Both the position numbers and the translations under genes were made by a program. Below the pieces are notes generated by a model, which made no database searches, was not told the DNA's origin, and was given only the letters and a program-made list of their open reading frames with translations. From JAYQUR01 sp038133505 (GTDB lineage: Bacteria > Pseudomonadota > Alphaproteobacteria > MPNO01 > UBA830), in assembly GCA_038133505.1 (NCBI GenBank), contig JAYPTI010000042.1:1-20237 (forward strand): DNA of 20,237 nucleotides. Direction: 5' to 3'. How positions within the stretch are numbered: the stretch's first letter is position 1; each line of letters opens with the position of its first letter. Positions 6,766 through 13,747 of the stretch are shown piece by piece.

Positions 6766-7546
6766 ATGAAATTTGCATGTCTTTTCTGCCGGTNNNNNNN
6801 NNNAGGAAAGTGACACGCGCCCGTGTAAGCGGCTACGGAATTCTGTCCGGAAAAGGCTGGCGCCCGCATTCGTCGGCATGTGCGGATTGGCCGTTGTATC
6901 GAGCGGCGCTCAGGCGACGTCCATCCTGATTGATTTCAACGATCCCTCGACGCTGGGAACGACGCTCAATGCGGCTGGCAGCGATTTGATCGCTACCGGA
7001 CCCGGCAGCTTTAGCATCACTTTTACGGATGATAAACCTGGGTCCGCGAACGGCGTGCACGTCACGAATCAAAACCCCGGAAATGTAAAAGTCGGTTCGG
7101 GTTCGGACTTCGTTCTGGGGGCAACGGACGGTTTTCACAGTTCCGGAATCGTTGCCCAGTTCAGTCAAGGCGTGACTTCCGTGAGCTTCTTTGACAGCGA
7201 TGACGATCTCACGGGAAAGACCTTGTTTGCGTTCGACCAGTTTGGGTCGTTGATCGGCCAAGATGGCAACGGACCTTAGGTTACGACAGGGGTTATCATA
7301 GCGCCTGGCGACTCGCAGCGGATATTTTCGATCAACACCGGCGATACGGGCGGTCAACTTATCTGGTCCGTGGAGTTCGACACGCAAGCCGGGACGCTAG
7401 GCGGTGCGAATGACGGAACGTGCTTTACGATCGATGACTTCGCTGTAACCTACGATGCGCAGGTTCCTGAGCCCTCGTCCGGTCTCCTGTTCGGCATGAC
7501 GATTGCTGGAGTTTTTGTTGCCGTGCGCCGACGCAGGAGAACCTGA
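6766..7546 (+). pseudogene. PEP-CTERM exported protein gene, interrupted by in-frame TAG and an assembly gap
   Basis: A small exported protein is legible: a basic n-region (KRLRNSVRKR), a hydrophobic stretch and a likely signal cleavage after AQA near base 6918, then a Gly/Ser/Asp/Thr-rich beta-type domain. Translation stops at TAG (7277-7279). The same frame continues cleanly for 88 more codons to TGA (7544-7546) and ends with a PEP-CTERM signal: VPEPSSGLL, a hydrophobic helix and the Arg-rich tail RRRRRT. In exosortase systems this tail directs sorting and cleavage at the cell surface. The 5' end is uncertain. ATG 6766 has GGAGGG six bases upstream, but ten Ns at 6794-6803 follow and, at face value, shift it out of frame. 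Base composition is clearly less GC-rich than the neighbours. No exosortase gene is in the window. Confidence 0.8.
6794..6803. other. Assembly gap (10 N)
   Basis: Ten Ns inside the 5' part of the PEP-CTERM gene. The frame that starts at ATG 6766 joins the exported-protein frame after the gap only if the true missing length is a multiple of three. A length of zero would create TAG across the join, so ten is probably a placeholder if that ATG is the real start. Confidence 0.95.
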
Positions 7547-7557
7547 CGTCGGCGCAC
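7523..7557 (+). terminator. Strong hairpin at the 3' end of the PEP-CTERM gene
   Basis: GTGCGCCGACG (7523-7533) pairs perfectly with CGTCGGCGCAC (7547-7557). The stem continues inwards as CAGG (7534-7537) with CCTG (7542-7545) around the loop AGAA, with one bulged A. TTT follows at 7558-7560. This gives 15 base pairs. It overlaps the last codons (the Arg tail) and the TGA of the PEP-CTERM frame and lies between convergent genes, so it is a credible terminator for plus-strand transcription, though the T run is short. Confidence 0.7.
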
Positions 7558-7565
7558 TTTAGGCC

Positions 7566-8436
7566 TCAGAACCCGTACAGCTTCTCCGGGTTCTCCACGA
7601 GAATCTTGTGCATCGTCGCATCGTCGACGCCCCAGGACATGACCCAGTCCAGCAGGTCGGCGCCGTCGGGCATCGGCCGGTCCCACAGCATGACGTGCGG
7701 CCAGTCGGTCGCCCACACCATCCGGTTGGCGTCCGTTGCGATCAGCGCCTCCGCGTAGGGAGGCATGTCGTCGAAGGGTGCGCCCTTTTCCGACATGCGG
7801 TACGAGCCCGACAGCTTGACCCAGCACCGGNNNNNNNNNNGTCCTGACGAGGTCGAGCAACGCCTGGAAGCCCGGATGATCCACGCCGGAGTCCATCGGG
7901 AAATGCCCCATATGGTCGATGACGACGTCGACCGGCAGTTCCTTCAGCGCCGGCGCCATGTTCTCGAGCTGGTTCGCGCCGTCGATGAAGAGCTGGACAT
8001 GCCAGCCGAGCCGTTCGATCCGCTTCGCCATCGCCGCGATGTCGTCGACCGCCGCGCCGCCGCGCAGCAGCGTGGTGAAGCGGAGGCCCCGGAACCCGAT
8101 CTCGTCCAGCCTGTCGAGCTCCGCATCGGTGATCGTCGGCTCGACCACCGCGACGCCGCGCGCACGGTCGCCCATTCTCTGAACCGCGTCGATCGTCACG
8201 TCCATCATGGTGCCGTAGCAGCTCGGATGGACGATCACCGCGCGTTCCAGCCCCAGCGCGTCCTGATAGGCGAGAAAATCCTCGAGCGGTGAGTCGGGCG
8301 GCGTATAGCTGCGGTCGTCGTTCAGCGGGTACGTCGCAACCGGCCCGATGATGTGCATGTGGGTGTCGCAGGCCTTGGCCGGCGCCTTGAATTTGGGCGC
8401 TGAGGGCGGAAAGGGGCCGGGGCAGGGTTTCGTCAT
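7566..8436 (-). CDS. Amidohydrolase, LigI-like (2-pyrone-4,6-dicarboxylate lactonase family), split by an assembly gap
   Basis: This is a TIM-barrel metal-dependent hydrolase of the amidohydrolase_2 type. The N-terminal part (8436 to 7841) has CDTHMHIIGP, the HxH motif after strand 1, at residues 23-32, then FRGLRFTTLLRGG and VVIDHMGHFP. The C-terminal part (7830 to 7566) continues with CWVKLSGSYR and MVWATDWPHVML, with the conserved Asp after strand 8, and ends NPEKLYGF. The visible 286 residues match a full-length family member. The two parts are in different frames only because of the ten Ns; a real gap divisible by three restores one ORF. ATG 8436 has GGAGGA about 4 bases upstream. Relatives hydrolyse lactones of aromatic catabolism, but the substrate here is unknown. 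It diverges from the alcohol dehydrogenase operon. Confidence 0.88.
7831..7840. other. Assembly gap (10 N) inside the amidohydrolase gene
   Basis: On the minus strand the frame before the gap ends in LLDLVR and the family motif RCWVKLSG resumes after it in another frame. Joining them needs a missing length divisible by three. Since both halves already add up to a normal-sized protein, the true gap is probably 0 or 3 bases. Confidence 0.95.
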
Positions 8437-8506
8437 GGGATCCTCCGAAAAGACGCCCGAAGCCTACAGGGCGGGATTGCGCGGGCCAACACCCGGTGGC
8501 AGGATC

Positions 8507-8520
8507 ATTAGCAATCTAAT
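8507..8520. promoter_or_regulatory. Candidate operator ATTAG-N4-CTAAT in the divergent promoter
   Basis: ATTAG (8507-8511) and CTAAT (8516-8520) are perfect 5-base arms around CAAT, in the AT-richest patch of the 116-base region between the amidohydrolase (start 8436) and alcohol dehydrogenase (start 8553). It lies 32 bases before the latter's ATG, where a repressor or LysR/GntR-type activator could act on either promoter. The match to any family is not decisive. A small hairpin CGGC-GAAAA-GCCG follows it near 8524-8536. Confidence 0.4.
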
Positions 8521-8552
8521 TATCGGCGAAAAGCCGGCAGGGAGGAACTGGG

Positions 8553-9668
8553 ATGGCGGACAAGGCGAAAGTCGCGGTCCTTACCGATCCGCGCACGTTC
8601 GACTACCGCGAGATCGACATACCCGAGATCGGGCCCGACGACGGCCTCCTGCGCGTGGAAGCGGCGGGCCTCTGCGGCACTGACTGGGAGCAGTATCTCG
8701 GCCATCTCGACAATACGCCGTGGGCCGTCCGCCCCATCATTCCCGGCCACGAGATCCTCGGCTGGATCGAGAAGGTCGGGCCCGAGGCCGCCAGGCGCTG
8801 GGACGTGAAGGAGGGCGACCGCGTCACGGTCGAGGCCTCCATTCCCTGCGGCCAGTGCTTCCAGTGTCAGGTCGGCCGGCCCGTTCTCTGCAAGAACGGC
8901 ATGGGCTACGGCCTCCGCATGGGCTTCGACAATCCGCCGCATCTGTGGGGCGGCTACGCGACGCACATGTACCTTCATCCCGGCGCGACGCTCCACAAGG
9001 CGCCCGCGAACGTGCCGACCGACGTCATGAGCCTGTTCAACCCCATGTCGAACGCGATCCGCTGGGCGGTCGAGCGTCCGGAAACAGGTATCGGCGATAC
9101 CGTCGTCATCGAAGGCCCGGGCCAGCGCGGGCTTCTCGCCGTTGTTGCGGCGCGCGAGGCGGGTGCCGGCAAGATCATCGTCACCGGCACGAAGAGTGAC
9201 ACTCTGCGGCTGTCGCTCGCCCGCGAGCTCGGCGCAGACGAGACGGTCGTCGTCGACGAGGACGATCCCGTCCAGCGCGTGATCGACGCGACGGACGGCA
9301 GGCTCGCCGATATCGTGGTCGACGTGTCGGCTTTCGCGACCGAGCCGATCACCCAGGCGATCGACATGGTCCGGCCCGGCGGCAAGGTCGTCGTCGCCGG
9401 CCTCAAGAGCTTCAAGCCGATCCCGAACTTCATTTCGGACAAGCTGATCACCAAGGAAATCGCGATGCTGGGCGTTCTGTCGTCGAGCTGGTCGTCCGTC
9501 GAGAAGGCGATCGATGTTATCCGCCGGAAAGGCGATGCGCTGACCAAGCTCTGCACCCATCACTATCCGGTCGATCAGGCGGAAAAGGCCGTCCAGGTGC
9601 TCGGCCGCGAGATCGAGGACGGGCCGGAAGCCGTGCATGTCCATATAGACGCCGCTGCGACGGCCTGA
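8553..9668 (+). CDS. Zinc-dependent MDR alcohol dehydrogenase
   Basis: This 371-residue medium-chain dehydrogenase oxidises an alcohol or reduces a carbonyl with NAD(P). Catalytic zinc ligands Cys41 (GLCGTDW) and His66-Glu67 (PGHE) are present. The structural zinc cluster Cys99, Cys102, Cys105, Cys113 is complete (CxxCxxCx7C). The Rossmann nucleotide loop reads EGPGQRGLLAVVAA at about residues 187-200, a variant of GxGxxG with Gln-Arg before the last Gly. GGAGG lies about 7 bases before the ATG. It is the first gene of an operon: hyuA starts 10 bases after its stop. Together with the divergent amidohydrolase, this suggests catabolism of a ring-opened or lactone intermediate. The substrate is not identifiable from sequence. 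Confidence 0.92.
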   Translation: MADKAKVAVLTDPRTFDYREIDIPEIGPDDGLLRVEAAGLCGTDWEQYLGHLDNTPWAVRPIIPGHEILGWIEKVGPEAARRWDVKEGDRVTVEASIPCGQCFQCQVGRPVLCKNGMGYGLRMGFDNPPHLWGGYATHMYLHPGATLHKAPANVPTDVMSLFNPMSNAIRWAVERPETGIGDTVVIEGPGQRGLLAVVAAREAGAGKIIVTGTKSDTLRLSLARELGADETVVVDEDDPVQRVIDATDGRLADIVVDVSAFATEPITQAIDMVRPGGKVVVAGLKSFKPIPNFISDKLITKEIAMLGVLSSSWSSVEKAIDVIRRKGDALTKLCTHHYPVDQAEKAVQVLGREIEDGPEAVHVHIDAAATA

Positions 9669-9678
9669 GGATCGTTTC

Positions 9679-11751
9679 ATGGCGCAATGGATGGTCGGTA
9701 TCGATACCGGCGGCACCTTCACTGATCTGATCGCGTTCGAAATCGGCAGCGGCGAACTTCGCGTCGCCAAGGTCTCGTCGGATACCGAGGACCCGTCGAA
9801 CGCGGTGATGGCGGCGCTCGACGAGCTGTTCGCGACCGGCGTCGCGCCGGAAGACGTCGTGTCGCTGGTACACGGCACGACGGTCGCGACCAACGCGATC
9901 CTCGAAGGCAAGGGCGTCAAGACCGGTCTTCTGATCACAGACGGATTCCGCGCCGTCTACGAGGCGCGCGGCTGGGCACGGCCGGAGCCGGACGATCTGA
10001 TCGATCCGTTCTACCGCAAACCGCCGCTTCTCAGCCCGCAGTCTCTGACGCACGGCATTCCGGGACGTATCGACTATCAGGGCAACGAGCTCGCGCCGCT
10101 CGACGAGCAGGCGGTGCGCGATGCGGCCGCCGCGCTCAAGGCCGACGGGGTCCGCTCGGTCGCCGTCTGCTACCTGTTCAGTTTCCAGAACCCGGCGCAC
10201 GAGCAGCGCACCGCGGAAATTCTGGCGGAAGCGGGAGCCGACTGGCGCGTCTCGCTGTCGTCGGTGGTCCTGCCGACGATCCGCGAATATCCGCGCCAGT
10301 CGACGACGGTGATCGACGCCTATGTCGGGCCGATCATGCAGCGCTATCTCGAACGCCTGTCCGACCGGCTCAAGGACGGCGGCGTCGGCACGCCGCAGGT
10401 GTTCCTGATGCAGTCGAACGGCGGGCTGATGCGCATCACCATCGGCGCGCGCTTTCCCAACCAGACGCTCCTCTCCGGCCCCGCGGGCGGCGTCGTCGCG
10501 GGCGAGGAGCTGTCCCGGCTGACGGGGCGCGAGAACATCGTCACGCTCGACATGGGTGGCACGTCGACCGACATCGCGATGATCGTCGGCGGCAGGGCCG
10601 ACGAGACCGACGCGGGCCGCATCGCCGGCCAGGATATCGGCACGCCGATGCTGCAGGTCCGCACGCTGGGCGCGGGCGGCGGGACGCTTGCCTTCATCGG
10701 CCCCGACGGGCTTCTCAAGGTCGGACCCGAAAGCGCCGGCGCGAGCCCCGGTCCCGCCTGTTACGGGCGCGGCGGCGAGCGGCCGACAGTGACGGACGCC
10801 AATCTCGTTCTCGGCGCGCTGGCGGCCGACAACGTGCTTGGCGGACGCATGACGCTCGACAGGGCGGCGGCCGAAGCGGCGATCAAAACGCACGTCGCCG
10901 ACCCGCTGGGCCTTTCCGTCGTCGAGGCGGCGGCGGGCATCATCCGTATCGTGAATACGAACATGGCCGTCGACCTGCGGCTCGCCTTCCAGTCGCGCGG
11001 CGAGGACCCCCGGCGCTACATGCTGGCGGCCTTCGGCGGCGCGGGACCGCTGCATTCGGCGCTGCTGGCGCGCGATCTGAAGATTCCGACGGTGGTCGCG
11101 CCGCTTTATCCGGGTCTGAACAGTGCGATGGGCCTGCTGCAGACGTCGGTGCGTCACGTCTATCTGCAGTCGTCGGTGGCGCGCCTGCCGGAGATCCCGC
11201 CGACGCGCATGAACGAAATCTTCGACGGGCTCGAAGCGCGCGCCGCCGAGGACGTCCGCGAGGAGGGCTTCACGCCCGACCGCGTGAAGCTGCACCGCCA
11301 GGTCGACATGCGCTACCAGCACCAGGGATATCAACTCCCGGTCGATTGTCCCGCGGACGCGCTGACCGAGGACAACAAGCCGGGGCTGAAGGCGGCGTTC
11401 GATGCCGCGCACCAGCGCATCTACGGCGCGAGCGCGCCCGACGAGGATGCGGAGGTCGTGACGTTCCGCGTCATCGCGGAGATCGCCGTGCCGCGGCTGG
11501 AACTGCCGGAGATATCGTCCGGCGGCGATGCCTCGGCGGCGCAGATTGCGACGCGGCCGCTCTACGATCTCGATGCGGCCGACTTCCTCGACGCCGCGGT
11601 CTACGATCGCGCGAAGCTGACGGCGGGCGCCCGGTTCGACGGACCTGCCGTGGTCCAGCAGTTCGATTCCACCACCGTCATCCTTGCCGGCATGTCGTGC
11701 GAGGTGGATGCGTGGGGCAACCTGATCATCGATACGGGAGCGGGCGGATGA
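9679..11751 (+). CDS. hyuA: Hydantoinase/oxoprolinase family protein, subunit A (HyuA type)
   Basis: This 690-residue ATP-binding subunit of the hydantoinase/5-oxoprolinase/acetone-carboxylase superfamily uses ATP to activate a cyclic amide or a carbonyl compound. The N-terminal domain has GIDTGGTFTD (residues 7-16), an actin/Hsp70-type phosphate loop, and HGTTVATNAI (about 65-74). The second ATPase phosphate loop LDMGGTSTDIAMI lies at about 290-302, followed by RTLGAGGGT, ESAGASPGPACYGRGG, and the C-terminal AFGGAGPLH. The length fits HyuA at about 690. AGGA overlaps the upstream stop, and the gene ends in an ATGA overlap with hyuB, so the two subunits are coupled. Candidate reactions include N-methylhydantoin or lactam hydrolysis; sequence alone does not separate them. 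Confidence 0.95.
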   Translation: MAQWMVGIDTGGTFTDLIAFEIGSGELRVAKVSSDTEDPSNAVMAALDELFATGVAPEDVVSLVHGTTVATNAILEGKGVKTGLLITDGFRAVYEARGWARPEPDDLIDPFYRKPPLLSPQSLTHGIPGRIDYQGNELAPLDEQAVRDAAAALKADGVRSVAVCYLFSFQNPAHEQRTAEILAEAGADWRVSLSSVVLPTIREYPRQSTTVIDAYVGPIMQRYLERLSDRLKDGGVGTPQVFLMQSNGGLMRITIGARFPNQTLLSGPAGGVVAGEELSRLTGRENIVTLDMGGTSTDIAMIVGGRADETDAGRIAGQDIGTPMLQVRTLGAGGGTLAFIGPDGLLKVGPESAGASPGPACYGRGGERPTVTDANLVLGALAADNVLGGRMTLDRAAAEAAIKTHVADPLGLSVVEAAAGIIRIVNTNMAVDLRLAFQSRGEDPRRYMLAAFGGAGPLHSALLARDLKIPTVVAPLYPGLNSAMGLLQTSVRHVYLQSSVARLPEIPPTRMNEIFDGLEARAAEDVREEGFTPDRVKLHRQVDMRYQHQGYQLPVDCPADALTEDNKPGLKAAFDAAHQRIYGASAPDEDAEVVTFRVIAEIAVPRLELPEISSGGDASAAQIATRPLYDLDAADFLDAAVYDRAKLTAGARFDGPAVVQQFDSTTVILAGMSCEVDAWGNLIIDTGAGG

Positions 11752-13415
11752 GCCTCGATCCGATCACCACCGAAGTCGTGCTGTCGCGCGTCCGCGAGAC
11801 GACGGACGCGATGGCGCACGCGCTGTTCCATTCCGGCTATTCGCCGATCCTGCGGGAGAGCCAGGACGGCACCGCGGGCCTCACCGATGCCGAGGGCCGC
11901 GTGATCACCGTCGGCGGCGGTATCCAGTATCACTCGATGCTCTATACGAAGTCGGTCGAGAGCCTGCTCGCCGCCTATCCGGGCGACGCGATGCGCGAAA
12001 GCGACAGTTTCATCTGCAACGATCCCTACCAAGCGGGCAACAGCCACGTGCCCGACATGGTGGTCGCGACGCCCGTCTTCTACGAAGGAAAGCGGATCGC
12101 GTTCGGCGTGTCCGTTGCGCACAAGGCGGACGTGGGCGGGCTGGTGCCCGGATCGTCGGGCGCCGCGGCGCGCGAGATCTTCCATGACGGGCTTCGCCTG
12201 CCGCCCGTGCGCTACTGGACGACGGCGGGCGTCGTTCCCGAGATCGAGAACATCATCCGCACCAACAGCCGCGTGCCCGACGTCGTCGTCGGAGACCTGC
12301 GCGGGCAGGTCGGCGCGACGCGCCTCGGCGCGGAACGCATGATAGCGCTCGCCGACGAGTATGGCGTCGACACGCTGACCGGCGCGATGGCGAGCCTGAT
12401 CGAGCGCACGCGCGACAGGCTCAAAGCCGAAATCGCCGCCTGGCCCGACGGCGAGGCCGACGCCGAGGGTTTCATGGACCACGACGGCGCCGATACCTCG
12501 AAGCCCGTCCGGATACATGTCAAGGCGACCAAGAAGGGCGACCGCCTGACGCTCGATTTTTCGGGCTCCGACCCGCAGACGCGCGGGCCGATCAACACGC
12601 CTGCGCAGACCTGCAAGGCGGTCACGCTGCTCGCCACGATCGCCGCGTCAGATCCGACGATCCCGGTCAACGCGGGCGCCTTCGAGGCCATCGACGTCGT
12701 CCTGCCCGACGGCAAGGTCGTGAGCCCGGTCTATCCGGCGACGGTGAACCATTATTTTCCGACGTCGCATCTCGCCTATGCCTGCGTGCTCGCAGCGCTC
12801 GGAAAGTTGAACCCGGCCCGCGCCGTCGCGCCGGGCGGGCTCGGCAACGGCGCCATCGCGATCGGCTACCGCGAAGGGCGCAATGGGAAACCCACCGTGC
12901 AGTACGAGCTGATGACCACGTCGCTCGGCGGGACGGCGGAGCATGACGGTACGCCGATGGTGATGGGCATGTGCCACTTCACGCCGTCTACGCCGGTCGA
13001 GATCGTCGAGACCGAATACCCGATCCGCATCCGGAAGTTCGACATCTGGCCGGATTCGGGCGGAGCGGGGAAGATGCGGGGCGGGATCGGTTACGTCCGC
13101 GAATACGAGATGCTGACGGACGTGATGCTGACTGCGCGCACCGCCAATCACGAGCAGCCGGGCTGGGGGCTCGCCGGCGGAGAGGGGCCGCCCGTCTGCG
13201 TGACCGCGATCAACCCCGACGGGCCCGAGGCGATCGAGCTTTCGGCGCTCGATACGCGCGAAGCGCCGGCCGGCACCGTGGTCCGCCTGTCGCAGACCGG
13301 CGGCAGCGGCTACGGCGACCCCAAGGACAGGGATCCCGACAAGGTGCGCGAAGACGTCCGGAATGGATATGTGAGCGCGGACGTGGCCCGCGAGAAATAC
13401 GGGGTCGAAATCTAG
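11748..13415 (+). CDS. hyuB: Hydantoinase/oxoprolinase family protein, subunit B (HyuB type)
   Basis: This 555-residue partner subunit of HyuA together with it forms the ATP-dependent hydrolase or carboxylase. Family features in order are DPITTEVVLSRVRETTDAM at the start, YSPILRESQDGTAGLTDAEG, FICNDPYQAGNSHVPDM, AHKADVGGLVPGS with a likely metal-binding His/Asp, and FDIWPDSGGAGKMRGGIG towards the end. The terminal part SGYGDPKDRDPDKV is also typical. The ATG at 11748 overlaps the hyuA stop (ATGA). A longer in-frame extension exists within hyuA but is a shadow. The TAG stop at 13413-13415 shares the palindrome CTAG with the stop of the convergent zinc-finger gene. Confidence 0.95.
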   Translation: MSLDPITTEVVLSRVRETTDAMAHALFHSGYSPILRESQDGTAGLTDAEGRVITVGGGIQYHSMLYTKSVESLLAAYPGDAMRESDSFICNDPYQAGNSHVPDMVVATPVFYEGKRIAFGVSVAHKADVGGLVPGSSGAAAREIFHDGLRLPPVRYWTTAGVVPEIENIIRTNSRVPDVVVGDLRGQVGATRLGAERMIALADEYGVDTLTGAMASLIERTRDRLKAEIAAWPDGEADAEGFMDHDGADTSKPVRIHVKATKKGDRLTLDFSGSDPQTRGPINTPAQTCKAVTLLATIAASDPTIPVNAGAFEAIDVVLPDGKVVSPVYPATVNHYFPTSHLAYACVLAALGKLNPARAVAPGGLGNGAIAIGYREGRNGKPTVQYELMTTSLGGTAEHDGTPMVMGMCHFTPSTPVEIVETEYPIRIRKFDIWPDSGGAGKMRGGIGYVREYEMLTDVMLTARTANHEQPGWGLAGGEGPPVCVTAINPDGPEAIELSALDTREAPAGTVVRLSQTGGSGYGDPKDRDPDKVREDVRNGYVSADVAREKYGVEI

Positions 13416-13744
13416 CCGGCGCAGTCGACGCAGCGCGCGATGGCGGGGTTGAGCTCCAGACGTTTCTCCGCGATTTCCTCGCCGCAGGCGACGCAGAAAC
13501 CGTAGTCTTCTTTGTCCATCCTTTTCAGGGCGGCCTCGATCTGCGCGATCTCGAGTTTGCGCCGTTCGGCGGTGGCCTTCGCCATTTCCTGGCCCTGCAT
13601 CGCATCCATACGCGATAGGCGTCCCTGAACCTGCTGGTCCAGTTCCACCGGGGCGGACGCCTCCGCCGCGCTCGTCAGCAGCCCGGTCAGTTCGTCGCGG
13701 CGCGCCTCGAGCAAAGCCCGGAATTTTCCCGTTTCTGCCGCCAT
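13412..13744 (-). CDS. DksA/TraR-family C4 zinc-finger protein
   Basis: This 110-residue protein has an N-terminal charged helical region, likely a coiled coil (about residues 5-75), and a C-terminal zinc finger. The finger reads YGFCVACGEEIAEKRLELNP then ARCVDC, giving CxxC-x17-CxxC, the DksA/TraR signature. Family members enter the RNA polymerase secondary channel and modulate transcription with or without ppGpp. At 110 residues this is shorter than E. coli DksA (151) and longer than TraR (73), so its exact role is unclear. It starts 3 bases after the Rieske oxygenase stop, so the two are probably co-transcribed. Its stop overlaps the convergent hyuB stop by 4 bases. Confidence 0.9.
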   Translation of the reverse strand: MAAETGKFRALLEARRDELTGLLTSAAEASAPVELDQQVQGRLSRMDAMQGQEMAKATAERRKLEIAQIEAALKRMDKEDYGFCVACGEEIAEKRLELNPAIARCVDCAG

Positions 13745-13747
13745 GCC

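Noticed and set aside
9517..11412. 631-codon open frame opposite hyuA
   Set aside because: It is antisense to an unmistakable HyuA and has low-complexity Arg/Asp-rich composition with no motif.
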